A stretch of DNA of 64,000 nt from JACVRW01 sp963812415 (GCA_963812415.1 CAWEVH010000021.1:1-64000); one strand, 5' to 3'; shown: positions 34,601 to 43,163, numbered from the stretch's first letter. Made by a program: numbers and translations. Notes: a model not told the origin generated them from the letters alone.

Positions 34601-35086
34601 GAGTGCAAGCGGATCCGCACCAAGAAGGGCGACCCGATGATGTTCGCCACCCTCGACGACCTCGAGGGACAGGTGGAGATGCTCGTCTTCAACTCCGCCT
34701 ACGCGGCCAACGCCGACAAGGTCGGTCTCGACGCGATCGTGCTCGTGCGCGGGCGCGTGGACCACAAGGAGGCGGGTGAGGTCAAGCTGATCGCGCAGGA
34801 GGTCGACGCGTTCGCGCCCTCGCACGAGGAGATCCTGCGCGCCGCCGAGGAGGCCGCCGCCGAGCCGATCGTCCAGCGGCTCACCGTGCACGTCTCCCCG
34901 GGCGTGCCGGCCGGGTTCCTCGACGAGCTGAAGGAGGTCGTCGGCCACCACCCCGGCGAGCACGAGCTCCTGCTCGCGGTCGGCGAGCGCCGGCTCGTGC
35001 TCGGCGAGCAGTGGCGCGTGTCGGGCAACAGCAGCTGCCGGGCGGAGCTCGGGGCGCTTCATGGCGCCGCGCGCATCGTGGCCTGA
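31646..35086 (+). CDS. dnaE: DNA polymerase III alpha subunit
   Basis: The replicative polymerase, 1146 aa, DnaE1-like. The N-terminal PHP domain (MSFAHLHVHSEYSVLDGACR) keeps the metal-binding His/Asp set and may proofread. The C-family palm follows, with GPGRGSAAGSIVSYSLRITD and the catalytic aspartates in ISMPDIDIDFS, the thumb/fingers with GVILYQEQSMQIAKSIAGFS, helix-hairpin-helix repeats (KGLGFQAVEAIIEA), and an OB fold (VTVGGMIAECKRIRTKKGDP, LDDLEGQVEMLVFNSAYAAN). Typical full length. Start ATG 31646, with TATATT 11 bases upstream. Confidence 0.97.
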   Translation: MSFAHLHVHSEYSVLDGACRIDALAERAAALGQPALGLTDHGVMNGAVEHYQACRRHGIKPILGLEAYFVDDRRTQEVRYERNHLTLLAASDQGFRNLVKLSSAGYLEGYRRGKANVDLELLERHAEGVIALTGCLQSRFCRRIVDGIPSEARAHADELVQVFGPDSVYFEVQKNGIAAQDKANEGIVRVASELGRPLVATGDVHYLRREDYDNHKALLCVQTKSTLQAPKLSFDTNEFYLKDSDEMAADFAEWPESLASTLEIAERCNVEIELGKMLIPRFPTPDGEPEEGHLRRLAHEGLRERYGNPPPAEAVERLEMELGVIERMGFSAYFLIVWDFVKFAKDNGIAVGPGRGSAAGSIVSYSLRITDVDPLEYDLLFERFLNAERISMPDIDIDFSVKGRERVIQYVADKYGRASVAQIVTFGRMFPRAATRDAARVLGFDYGMGDRIAKLIPEPVMGRSKSFEQYLAEEPELRRVYDSEPEARQIMEVAKGLEGIVRNSSIHAAAVVIADRPLTDIVPLQVADDRTVTQYSMKPIEEIGLLKMDFLGLRNLDVIEAALDIIEESSGERPDMTALPLDDPPTYAMLARGDSVGVFQFESDGMREALRKVAPSEFNDLVALNALYRPGAMRYIDTYARNKRNPDAIHYADERLRPITESSRGVILYQEQSMQIAKSIAGFSGPEADDLRKAIGKKQRERMAALRDRFFEGARASGTTETVINELWAVNEAAADYSFNRSHAACYALISYRTAWLRANYPAEYMAALISSVMSTKDKVPFFVAKCEDMGIEVLPPDVNMSGHDFKVVEGNIRFGLDAVKGLGFQAVEAIIEAREEGGPFSSIWDFCRRVDCSAVNKRGVEALVKCGAMDSLPGSRTGMMKVMPNAQAAGVQSQQDAQLGQGSFFDFDGGGGAGGPAQPELPVPELPNAREDLNLWEKETLGLFLSSHPLKEVRPALRAKVDCSLADLAGKKDGEWVTVGGMIAECKRIRTKKGDPMMFATLDDLEGQVEMLVFNSAYAANADKVGLDAIVLVRGRVDHKEAGEVKLIAQEVDAFAPSHEEILRAAEEAAAEPIVQRLTVHVSPGVPAGFLDELKEVVGHHPGEHELLLAVGERRLVLGEQWRVSGNSSCRAELGALHGAARIVA

Positions 35087-35093
35087 CGGCATC

Positions 35094-35099
35094 TACACT
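35094..35099 (+). promoter_or_regulatory. TACACT -10-like hexamer before the Cys-rich hypothetical gene
   Basis: TACACT ends 6 bases before GTG 35106. No Shine-Dalgarno is present, consistent with a leaderless transcript starting at the GTG. Confidence 0.4.
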
Positions 35100-35105
35100 G
35101 GCCGG

Positions 35106-35504
35106 GTGCCTCCACTCCAAGCACGCACGGCCACCGAGCTGCACGAGTGCAGGCAGTGCTGCTCGTTCTGCGACCGCGTCGTGCACCCGAGTGGCTGCAT
35201 CGCGTCGGGCTGCCAGTTCCTCTACCTGTACGACGACGAGGAGACCGGCCGGCGCTTCATGGGCTGCATGAACAAGGTCTTCCGCGGCGAGATCGACACG
35301 GAGCTCTTCGAGGCGGCGCAGCGCACGCGCCACGGATTCGGCGGCGTGAAGATGACGGGCGTGCCGCTGCCGCAGTGCCGGGCGACCGTCGAGCGGGCCT
35401 ACGACGGCTACACGGAAGCGTTCGACTGCGTGAATCCCAGCTTCTTCACGAAGCCCACGGTGGAGGACGTCGACGCCGCCTTCGACCTGCGCGACGGGCT
35501 CTAG
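35106..35504 (+). CDS. Cysteine-rich conserved hypothetical protein
   Basis: A 132-aa soluble protein with seven or more cysteines, most in the N-terminal third (ELHECRQCCSFCDRVVHPSG, CIASGCQFLYLYDD, FMGCMNKVF), plus two further on (LPQCRATVERAYDGYTEAFD and CVNPSF). The spacing C-x2-CC-x2-C ... C-x4-C looks like a zinc or iron-sulfur site. I do not recognise a named family. GTG 35106 fits the TACACT hexamer upstream. It sits alone between dnaE and the SARP regulator. Confidence 0.65.
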   Translation: MPPLQARTATELHECRQCCSFCDRVVHPSGCIASGCQFLYLYDDEETGRRFMGCMNKVFRGEIDTELFEAAQRTRHGFGGVKMTGVPLPQCRATVERAYDGYTEAFDCVNPSFFTKPTVEDVDAAFDLRDGL

Positions 35505-35570
35505 GGCCCACCACCCCGCCTGTTCACCGGCACCAAGCGGTGTTAGCGTGGCCCTCAGGAGGACCCGCGT

Positions 35571-37205
35571 TTGGAGTACCGCCTGCTCGGCCCAATGGAG
35601 GTGCTGGACGGTGACCGGCTCGTCAGCGTCGGCGGCGGGAAGCAGCGGTCACTGCTGGCGCTGCTGCTGATTCACGCGAACGAGCTCGTCTCAACAGACC
35701 GCCTGATCGATGAGCTCTGGGGCGAGCGCCCTCCGCCCACTGCCGGGAAGAGCCTTCACGTGCAGGTGTCGCGGCTGCGCAAGGCGCTGGGTGGAGAAAG
35801 GCCAGACGGAGGGCCCGTGCTCACGCGCGGGAACGGATACGTGATTCGAACGGCCGAGGAGGAGGTCGACTGCATCGCATTCGAACGCCGGCTGGAGGCC
35901 GGGCAGCGGAAGCTCGCGGCTGGTGACCCCGGCAGCGCCGCGAGGCTCCTGGACGAGGGGCTCGAGCTATGGCGCGGTGCGCCGCTCTCGGGCCTCGAGT
36001 ACCAGCCATTCGCCCAAGATGAGGTTCTGCGCTTGGAGGAGTTGCGACTGGTGGCGCTGGAGTCCCGGGCGGACGCGGCCCTCGAACTCGGCCAGCACGC
36101 CCGCCTGGTGGGCGAGCTGGAGGGACTTGTTCGCGCCCATCCTCTTCGCGAGCGCTTCCGTGCCCAGTTGATGGTGGCGCTCTACCGTGCGGGGCGGCAG
36201 GCCGAGGCGCTCGCGGTCTATCGGGACGCCCAACACGTCCTCTCGGAGGAGCTCGGAATTGCGCCGGGAGAGAAGCTCAGGCGGCTCGAGACCGCGATAC
36301 TCCGCCAGGACGCCGCGCTGGACCTGCCGGAGCCCGAGCCGGCAGTGCTGTCGCCCGCCGTGCAGCCGCGTCCCTCCGAGCCCGAGCGCTCGATCCTCGT
36401 CGCACCCGCCACCACCGACGCGCTAACACCTCTCCTCGGGCTTGCCGTGCCGCTCTCAGCTTCCTCGCCCCCGCGCGAGTTGATCGTGGCGGCGGTGGTC
36501 GAGCCGGCGGAGCTCGCCGGCGCCACCGCGGAGTTGGCGAGGCGCCGGGACGAGCTGTCCGCTCGTGGCCTTGCCGTGCGGACAGCCGCGTTCTCCTCGC
36601 CGGCACCAGGGGACGATCTCGTGAGGCTCGCGTCGGAACCCGGTGTCGACCTCATGCTGATGCCCGCGGGCGAGTCGCCGCTCGAAGGCGAGACGGCCGT
36701 CGTCCTCGAGCGTGCGCAGTGCGACGTGGCGCTGATGGTCGAGGCGGGCGGCCCGCTGCGTGCCGGGCCCGTGATCGTGCCCTTCGGTGGCGCCTGGCAC
36801 GACTGGGCGGCGCTCGAGCTGGGGTCCTGGGTAGCCCGCGCAACCGCCGCGCCGCTGCGGCTGATCGGCGCCGCTGCGGGCGGTCGCGAGGACGGTCGCG
36901 ACGCCAGCCGGCTGCTGGCGGACGCGTCGCTGATCGTCCAGCGCAAGGCCGGTGTGGTGGCCGAGCCCCTGCTCGGAAGTCCGGGACGCGAGGGGGTCAT
37001 GGCGCTGGCAGCCGGCGCCGGGCTGCTGGTGGTGGGGTTCTCGGAGCGCTGGCGGAAGGAGGGGCTGGGTCGCGTACGCGGAGCGATCCTGGCCACGCCG
37101 CCGGCGCCGGCCCTGCTCGTGCGCAGGGGTGGGATCCCCGGCGGGCAGGGCCGGGAGGACGCGGGGACCCGATTCGGCTGGTCGCTCACGGCTGGAGCGC
37201 CGTGA
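35571..37205 (+). CDS. SARP/AfsR-type transcriptional regulator with C-terminal Usp-like region
   Basis: A 544-aa regulator. Residues 1-95 form an OmpR-like winged helix (LIHANELVSTDRLIDELWGE, AGKSLHVQVSRLRKALGGER). Residues 100-245 form the bacterial transcriptional activation domain (DCIAFERRLEAGQRKLAAGD, LMVALYRAGRQAEALAVYRD, LSEELGIAPGEKLRRLETAI). This is the SARP pair that binds direct repeats and recruits RNA polymerase. Residues 300-535 are unusual: alternating strand/helix segments ending PVIVPFGGAWHDWAALELGS and AAGAGLLVVGFSERW, resembling universal-stress-protein domains; it may sense a ligand. The AAA ATPase and TPR parts of classic AfsR are absent. Start TTG 35571 is chosen because AGGAGGA precedes it by 7 bases. 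Confidence 0.8.
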   Translation: MEYRLLGPMEVLDGDRLVSVGGGKQRSLLALLLIHANELVSTDRLIDELWGERPPPTAGKSLHVQVSRLRKALGGERPDGGPVLTRGNGYVIRTAEEEVDCIAFERRLEAGQRKLAAGDPGSAARLLDEGLELWRGAPLSGLEYQPFAQDEVLRLEELRLVALESRADAALELGQHARLVGELEGLVRAHPLRERFRAQLMVALYRAGRQAEALAVYRDAQHVLSEELGIAPGEKLRRLETAILRQDAALDLPEPEPAVLSPAVQPRPSEPERSILVAPATTDALTPLLGLAVPLSASSPPRELIVAAVVEPAELAGATAELARRRDELSARGLAVRTAAFSSPAPGDDLVRLASEPGVDLMLMPAGESPLEGETAVVLERAQCDVALMVEAGGPLRAGPVIVPFGGAWHDWAALELGSWVARATAAPLRLIGAAAGGREDGRDASRLLADASLIVQRKAGVVAEPLLGSPGREGVMALAAGAGLLVVGFSERWRKEGLGRVRGAILATPPAPALLVRRGGIPGGQGREDAGTRFGWSLTAGAP

Positions 37206-37331
37206 TGGCCGGGTCTTCCCGGGTGCCTTGTAACCGTCGATAACCGGAACGCAGCCACCCTGCAACCGCCCGGCGGGAACGTGGTCCCCGGATAGCGGCC
37301 GCAACGGGCGGCCGGCGCACAAGGAGGACCA

Positions 37332-37779
37332 ATGGGCCGACGCATCAGCATCCTGACCACGACCGCGGTGGTAGCGCTCGGCGCCCTGCCGGCGTTCGCT
37401 GCGGAGCGCCAGGACACACGCGCGCCGGGCGCGGACGACGTCCCGGGGGTGAGTCGTGGCATGGCTATGCGGCCGGGTGAGTCGGCCTATACCAGGGCGC
37501 TTGGCCTCGGGACTTCGGCCGCGGCCGACCAGAGCCAGGTACGCGCTCGAGCGGGACTACGGCTCGCCCGACGCGGGCGACGCCGCGCGCGGCCTCCCAC
37601 CGGTCGCGACCCCCGCGCCGGTCGTCGAGGTGCGTGACGTGCCCACCGGCGGGTTCGACTGGGGCGACGCCGGCATCGGCGCGGCCGCCATGCTCGCGCT
37701 GTTCAGCATCGCGGCCGGGTCTGCGCTGCTGGTCACGGGCCGGAGGCGAGGCCGGAATGTCCGGCCGGCGACGCACTGA
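37332..37779 (+). CDS. Small exported, C-terminally membrane-anchored protein (frameshifted)
   Basis: The N terminus has a signal peptide (MGRRISILTTTAVVALGALP, cleavage near FAA-ERQ), with AAGGAGGA before the ATG. The C terminus in another frame has a short extracellular segment (TPAPVVEVRDVPTGGFDWGD), one helix (IGAAAMLALFSIAAGSALLV) and a basic tail (GRRRGRNVRPATH). The two halves join if one base is added or removed between about 37515 and 37545. The result is a protein of about 148 aa with an exported middle held by its C-terminal helix. It lies between the SARP regulator and the sensor kinase and may belong to the same module. Confidence 0.6.
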
Positions 37780-37790
37780 CCCATTGTGGG

Positions 37791-37822
37791 GACAGGGGCG
37801 GGGCTATGGCCTCGCCCCTGTC
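37791..37822 (+). terminator. 14-bp hairpin between the anchored protein and the sensor kinase
   Basis: GACAGGGGCGGGGC pairs with 37809-37822 over 14 bp (one G-U) around a TATG loop. It starts 12 bases after the upstream stop. No T-run follows, so it could terminate or process the mRNA. It ends 66 bases before the kinase start. Confidence 0.55.
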
Positions 37823-37887
37823 GCCTCGAGCTCGAACGCACTTTTGGTGGTACGTTCGGCTTGGACTCGATCGTTTCGGAGCGCAGC

Positions 37888-40800
37888 ATGAAGGCAGCGT
37901 TTGGACCCGGCGCGACCTTCGCCGGCTACCGAGTGGAATCGGTGGTGGGTCGTGGCGGGATGGGAGTGGTGTATCGCGCGACGGACCTGTCGCTCGAGCG
38001 TCCGGTGGCGCTCAAGATGATCGCTCCGGAGCTGGCGGGCGACGAGCACTTCCGCAGTCGCTTCCTGCGTGAGCCGCGGCTTGCGGCGTCGCTCGACCAT
38101 CCAAACGTGATCCCGATCTATGAGGCGGGCGAGCACGAGGGGCAGCTCTACCTGGCGATGCGCTTCGTCGAGGGCAGCGATCTGGGGAGCCTGCTCGAAC
38201 GTGAGGGGAGGCTGGCGCCGGAGCGTGCGCTCAGGGTGCTGGGGCAGGTGGCCGGGGCGCTCGACGCCGCGCATCGGCGCGCGCTCGTCCATCGCGACGT
38301 GAAGCCGGCGAACGTGCTGCTTGACGATCACGAGCATGTCTACCTCACCGATTTCGGGATCAGCAAGCAGACGGGCGGCGCCTCGACGGATACCGGTCGC
38401 ATGGTGGGCACGCTCGACTATCTGGCGCCGGAGCAGATCCGTGGCGAGGACGTCGATGCGCGCACCGACAGCTATGCGCTCGGTTGCGTGCTCTACGAGT
38501 GTCTGGTCGGGCGGCCGCCGTTCCGGCGCGACACCGAGGCGGAGACGCTCTGGGCGCACATGCAGGAGCCGCCCGCCCCGGTGCGCGGCTATCCGAAGCT
38601 CGACCAGGTGATCCGCAAGGCGCTCGCCAAGGACAGAGACGAGCGCTACCGCACGTGCGGCGATCTCATCGACGCCGCCACCGCCGCCCTCGGGCTAAAC
38701 GCCCCCGTACGCCGCCGGCGTACCTGGCCGGCGCGAATGCCTCGGCCCCGGGTGCTGGCCGGCGCAGGGCTCGTCCTGGTCGGCGCATCGATCATCGCTG
38801 TTCTGGCGCTGTCCGCTGGTAGCGATGCGGCCGATGCGCCGTCCGGCAACGGAGTCCTGGCGGTCGCGGCGGAGGGAGGCGATACCTCGCTCACGGAGTT
38901 CCGTGCGCCGCCGAGCAACGTGGCGGTCGGCGCGGGCGCTGTCTGGGTCCTCAACACCGAGGACGAGCGGATCTCTCGCATCGATCCCCGGACGAAGGAG
39001 GTCACGGCCAGATACCGGACCCGCGGCGTGCCCTCCGACATCGCAGCCGGCGAGGGTGCGGTGTGGGTCGGGAATGGGCGCGGCTACCCGCGGAGCCTCT
39101 CGCGCATGGACCCTGACACGGGTGCAATCACACGCACCGTGAGGCTGCCGAACAGGACGGCGGGCAGCTTCATGTCCGAGTTCAACTGGGGCTTCGCCAA
39201 CATCGCCGTGGGCGCCGGAGGGGTCTGGGTTCGCAACCCCGACAACACCGTCTCCCGGATCGATCCCGGGACGGGCAGGCTGATCGAGAGGATCGATCTG
39301 GACGTCGATTCACTCGCGGCCGGTGAGGAGGGCGTGTGGTTCCTCATCAAGCAGACGGTGGTCGAGTTCAATCCGCGTACAGGCCGTCTCGGCCAGCGGA
39401 TCCGAATCGGTAGCCCGGCTCCCACCGCCCTCGCCGTCGGCGCGGGCTCGATCTGGGTGACCGCGGAGCAGGAGGGCGTCGTTTGGCGGATCGAGCCGGG
39501 ACCGGGGCCCTCCGCGCGGACGATCGACGTCGGGGTGGGCGTCACGTACATCGCCTTCGGCGCGCGGTCGGTGTGGACCGCGAACTACATCGACGGCACC
39601 GTCACCCGCATCGACCCCGCGACGAACACCGTCGCGGATCGCGTGCCCGTCGGAGCCGCGCAGGCGCTCGCGGCCGGCCCCGGCTCGGCGTGGGTGAGCA
39701 CGGCGGGCGCGACCCGTGACGGCAGCCTGCCGGACTCCGCCTGCGGCGCGCTCGCCTCGGGCGTCGCCGACCCGGACGTGCTGATCGCGTCGGACCTCCC
39801 GCTCCGGCAGCCGGGCCCGCGCGCGATGGCCGACGCGATCCGCTTCGTGCTCGAGGAGAACAACTACAGGGCAGGCGGGTACACCGTGGGCTACCGCTCC
39901 TGCGACGACTCGACCGCGCAGACGGGCGACTTCGAGAACCGCCGCTGCGCGGCCAACGCAAACGCCTACGCGCAGGCGGACCGGCTGGTGGCTCTGATCG
40001 GGCCGTACAACTCAGACTGCGCCCTGGTCGAGATCCCGATCCTGAACCGGGCCCCCGATGGGGCGCTGGCGATGATCAGCCCCACGAACACGTATTCCGG
40101 GCTCACCCGGCCGGGGATCGACCCGCCCGACGGCTACAGGGGCGAGCCGGACGTGTACTACCCGACCGGCGTCCGCAACTACGTCCGGGTCCGGCCGAAC
40201 GACGACCAGGCGGGTGCCGGGCACGCGGTCCTCGCCAGGCAACTCGGGCTCGAAGGGGTCTATGTGCTCGACGACGGGTCCGGATTCTGGAGGGAGCTCC
40301 TCAGCGAGCCATTTCGGACCGCGGCGAGGAAGCTCGGCGTCCGCGTGGCCGGCTCTGGGACGTTCGATCCGTCCGCGAAGAGCTACGCCGCGCTGGCGGA
40401 CAGGGTCGCGCGCTCAGGCGCCGAGGGTGTGGTGGTCGGCGGCGATCCGTACAACGGCGCTGATCGGATGATCAAGGCCCTGCGTGCGCGCCTCGGCCAG
40501 CGAGTCACGATCATGGGCGGGTTCTTCCTCGCGTTCGCCCCCGATGTGCTCAAGCAGGCCGGTCCGGCCGCGCGCGGGATGTACGCGACCACGCTCGACC
40601 TGCCGCTCACGGCGCTGCCCTTGACGGCCGCCGGCCGGCGCTTCGCCCGCGATGTCGGTGCATTCGAGGCTCCGATTCAGGGTGTGCTCGAGGCGGGCCA
40701 GTCGGCGAAGCTCGTGCTGAGAGCGATCGCGCGCTCCGACGGGACCCGTGCTTCGGTGCTGGAGGAGCTTCGCGCCCTCGAGGTGAGGCACGACATCATG

Positions 40801-40965
40801 GGGACCTTCCGTTTCGACCGCAACGGGGACACCACCTTGGCGGACATCCCGATCGTCCGGATCACCGGCGCCACGCCACCGGGAGCGGGCCTCCCACCCG
40901 AGTTCCAGGGGGCCGTGCTCGATCGGGTCGTGCAGGTGCCGACGCGCCTCGTCGGTGGCTCATAG
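37888..40965 (+). CDS. Receptor Ser/Thr protein kinase with extracellular propeller and periplasmic-binding domain
   Basis: A 1025-aa one-protein receptor. Residues 10-275 form a Hanks-type kinase: VGRGGMGVVYRA (Gly loop), VALKMI (Lys), HRDVKPANVLL (catalytic loop), TDFGIS (metal Asp) and GTLDYLAPEQI. One transmembrane helix lies at about 287-308 (VLAGAGLVLVGASIIAVLAL). Residues 320-610 contain five or six repeats of the type VAVGAGAVWVLNTEDERISR ... IDPRTKEV, a Vgb/YncE-like beta-propeller. Residues 640-1000 are a type 1 periplasmic-binding domain as in branched-chain amino acid receptors (LVALIGPYNSDCALVEIPIL, GVYVLDDGSGFWRELLSEPF, GVVVGGDPYNGADRMIKALR). It probably senses an external ligand and phosphorylates cytoplasmic targets; the SARP two genes upstream is a candidate. 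Start ATG 37888. Confidence 0.88.
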   Translation: MKAAFGPGATFAGYRVESVVGRGGMGVVYRATDLSLERPVALKMIAPELAGDEHFRSRFLREPRLAASLDHPNVIPIYEAGEHEGQLYLAMRFVEGSDLGSLLEREGRLAPERALRVLGQVAGALDAAHRRALVHRDVKPANVLLDDHEHVYLTDFGISKQTGGASTDTGRMVGTLDYLAPEQIRGEDVDARTDSYALGCVLYECLVGRPPFRRDTEAETLWAHMQEPPAPVRGYPKLDQVIRKALAKDRDERYRTCGDLIDAATAALGLNAPVRRRRTWPARMPRPRVLAGAGLVLVGASIIAVLALSAGSDAADAPSGNGVLAVAAEGGDTSLTEFRAPPSNVAVGAGAVWVLNTEDERISRIDPRTKEVTARYRTRGVPSDIAAGEGAVWVGNGRGYPRSLSRMDPDTGAITRTVRLPNRTAGSFMSEFNWGFANIAVGAGGVWVRNPDNTVSRIDPGTGRLIERIDLDVDSLAAGEEGVWFLIKQTVVEFNPRTGRLGQRIRIGSPAPTALAVGAGSIWVTAEQEGVVWRIEPGPGPSARTIDVGVGVTYIAFGARSVWTANYIDGTVTRIDPATNTVADRVPVGAAQALAAGPGSAWVSTAGATRDGSLPDSACGALASGVADPDVLIASDLPLRQPGPRAMADAIRFVLEENNYRAGGYTVGYRSCDDSTAQTGDFENRRCAANANAYAQADRLVALIGPYNSDCALVEIPILNRAPDGALAMISPTNTYSGLTRPGIDPPDGYRGEPDVYYPTGVRNYVRVRPNDDQAGAGHAVLARQLGLEGVYVLDDGSGFWRELLSEPFRTAARKLGVRVAGSGTFDPSAKSYAALADRVARSGAEGVVVGGDPYNGADRMIKALRARLGQRVTIMGGFFLAFAPDVLKQAGPAARGMYATTLDLPLTALPLTAAGRRFARDVGAFEAPIQGVLEAGQSAKLVLRAIARSDGTRASVLEELRALEVRHDIMGTFRFDRNGDTTLADIPIVRITGATPPGAGLPPEFQGAVLDRVVQVPTRLVGGS

Positions 40966-41841
40966 AGGCCGTCGGCCGCGCCTTCTGCGCGAGCGCAGCC
41001 CGTTGCGGCGCAGCTCCTTCATGCGGTCCACGTCCACCTTCTCGACCGCCTTGCCTCCCTTTCCCGGGCCCTCGAAGAGGGCGGGCAGCTTCTCGAAGCG
41101 CGGCTCGGAGAGGAACGCCGCGCAGCCGCGGGCGCCGATCTCGCCGTCGCCGGGAGGGGCGTGCCGATCGCGGTTCGAGCCGAGCGGCGCGAGCGAGTCG
41201 TTCACGTGCAGGCAGCGCAGCCGGCGCGCGCCCACGACCTTCAGGCAGCTGTCGACGACCTCGCCGAGCTTGTCCGCGGTGGTGATGTCGAAGCCGCTCG
41301 CGAGCATGTGGCAGGAGTCGAGGCAGAGCCCGATGCGCCTGTCGCCGCCGGCGAGGTCGAGGATCTCGCGCAGCTCCTCGAACGAGCGCCCGAGCGTGTT
41401 GCCCGCTCCGGCGGTGTTCTCGAGCAGCAGCCGGCAGCGGTCCGACTCGCCGAGCGCGTGCCGCAGCATCTCGCCCACCCGCGGGAGCGCCTCGTCGCGC
41501 GGCTCGCCGACGGTGGAGCCGGGGTGGAGCACGACGCCGTCGGCCTTGATCTCGTCGCCCATCCGCAGCGCGTGGACGAGCGAGTCGGCCGACTTCCTTC
41601 GCATCTCGCGGTCCTTGGTGGCCGGGTTGATCAGGTAGACGGCGTGGATCGTGACCGAGCGGATCGGCCCGTCCTTCATGCGCGCGAGGAACTCGGCGAC
41701 GTCGTCGTCCTTCCAGCGGGTCGGGCGCCACTGGCGCGGCGACTGGTTGAACACCTGCATCGACTCGCAGCCGCGCTCAAGCGCCCGCTCGTGCGCCTGC
41801 ACGAGCCCGCCTGCCGTGGAAACATGGGCGCCGATGAGCAT
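40960..41841 (-). CDS. nfo: Endonuclease IV
   Basis: An AP endonuclease that cleaves at abasic sites in base excision repair. The 293-aa TIM-barrel protein begins MLIGAHVSTAGGLVQAHERA. It carries the zinc ligands across VTIHAVYLINPA, GVVLHPGSTVGEPRDEALP, RLLLENTAGAGNTLG, IGLCLDSCHMLASGFDI, CLHVNDSLAPLGSNRDRHAP and PGDGEIG. The last 20 residues are Arg-rich. The start codon (ATG at 41841-41839) overlaps the gltX start on the other strand, and the end overlaps the receptor kinase stop by 6 bases. Confidence 0.93.
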   Translation of the reverse strand: MLIGAHVSTAGGLVQAHERALERGCESMQVFNQSPRQWRPTRWKDDDVAEFLARMKDGPIRSVTIHAVYLINPATKDREMRRKSADSLVHALRMGDEIKADGVVLHPGSTVGEPRDEALPRVGEMLRHALGESDRCRLLLENTAGAGNTLGRSFEELREILDLAGGDRRIGLCLDSCHMLASGFDITTADKLGEVVDSCLKVVGARRLRCLHVNDSLAPLGSNRDRHAPPGDGEIGARGCAAFLSEPRFEKLPALFEGPGKGGKAVEKVDVDRMKELRRNGLRSRRRRGRRPL

Positions 41842-43099
41842 GAGGGTCCGCTTCGCACCCAGCCCGACGGGCGTTCTCCACATCGGCGGCGCGAGGACGG
41901 CACTGTACAACTGGCTTCTCGCGCGCGGCTCGGGCGGGAGCCTCGTGCTCCGCATCGAGGACACCGACCGCGAGCGCTCCACGCCGGAGAACGTCGAGAT
42001 GATCCTGGACGCGCTGCGCTGGCTCGAGCTCGACTGGGACGAGGGGCCGCTGTCGCAGTGGGAGCGCGGCGAGCGCCACGCCGAGGCGGCCGAGCAGCTG
42101 CTCGAGGCCGGCCACGCATACGAGGACGAGGGCGCGCTCCGCTTCCGCGTGCCCGAGGAGGGCGAGATCAGCTTCCACGACGCCGTGCTGGGCGAGATCA
42201 CGAACCCGTACGCGGCCATCAAGGACTTCGTGATCCGCCGCTCGGACGGCAGCCCGCTCTACAACTTCGCCGTGGCGGTGGACGACCTCGACATGGGCAT
42301 CACGCACGTGGTCCGGGGCCAGGACCACGTGTCCAACACGCCGCGCCAGCTGATGATCCTGCGCGCGCTGGGCGCCGAGCCGCCCACCTACGCGCACATC
42401 CCGCTGCTGCACGGGCCGGACGGCAAGAAGCTCTCGAAGCGCCATGGCGCGGCGTCGGTCCAGGAGCTGCGCGCGGCGGGCTACCTGCCCGAGGCGATCC
42501 GCAACTACATCGCCCTGCTCGGCTGGGGCTACGACGCCTCGACCACCTTCATGACGACGCCGGAGCTGGTGGAGCGCTTCTCGCTCGAGCGCGTGTCGCG
42601 CAACCCGGCGGTGTTCGACGAGCTGAAGCTGCGCTCGATGAACGGCCGCTACCTGCGCGAGCTGCCCGCGGACGACCTGCGCATGCGGCTCGAGGCGCTC
42701 TCCGGGCGCGAGGTGCCGCCCGAGGCGGTCGCGATCAGCCAGGAGAAGATGCAGACGCTCGCGGACTTCTGGCCGCTCGCCGGCTTCCTCGTCGAACGCC
42801 CCAGCTCCTACGACCCGAAGGCCTGGGACAAGGTGATGGTCGACGGCGCCCCTGAGCGGCTGCGCGAGGCCCGTGAGGCGATCGCCACGGCCGGCGAGCC
42901 GTTCGACGCGGAGCGCGTCGAGCAGGCCCTGCGAGCGCTGGTCGACCGGCTCGAGGTGAAGCCGAAGGAGGTCTTCCAGCCGATCCGGGTGGCGATCACC
43001 GGCACGACGGTCTCGCCGGGCATATTCGAGTCGGTCGCCGCGCTCGGTCGAGAGGAGACCGTGGCCCGCATAGACGCCGCTCTCGAGCACGCCCGCTAG
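41840..43099 (+). CDS. gltX: Glutamyl-tRNA synthetase
   Basis: Class I synthetase charging tRNA-Glu (and often tRNA-Gln for later amidation). It starts MRVRFAPSPTGVLHIGGART (HIGH motif), then NWLLARGSGGSLVLRIEDTD, and continues with DHVSNTPRQLMILRALGAEP and the KMSKS-like loop KKLSKRHGAASVQEL. A C-terminal helical anticodon domain follows. At 419 aa it is a little shorter than the usual 460-490. ATG 41840 is preferred; ATG 41834 adds two residues. Both overlap the divergent nfo start, so its promoter must lie inside nfo. Confidence 0.94.
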   Translation: MRVRFAPSPTGVLHIGGARTALYNWLLARGSGGSLVLRIEDTDRERSTPENVEMILDALRWLELDWDEGPLSQWERGERHAEAAEQLLEAGHAYEDEGALRFRVPEEGEISFHDAVLGEITNPYAAIKDFVIRRSDGSPLYNFAVAVDDLDMGITHVVRGQDHVSNTPRQLMILRALGAEPPTYAHIPLLHGPDGKKLSKRHGAASVQELRAAGYLPEAIRNYIALLGWGYDASTTFMTTPELVERFSLERVSRNPAVFDELKLRSMNGRYLRELPADDLRMRLEALSGREVPPEAVAISQEKMQTLADFWPLAGFLVERPSSYDPKAWDKVMVDGAPERLREAREAIATAGEPFDAERVEQALRALVDRLEVKPKEVFQPIRVAITGTTVSPGIFESVAALGREETVARIDAALEHAR

Positions 43100-43163
43100 G
43101 CGCGCGGCGTACTCAACCTTTCGTCCACCTGTGCCGATAGCCAGGGGGACGGAGCACGTGTCT

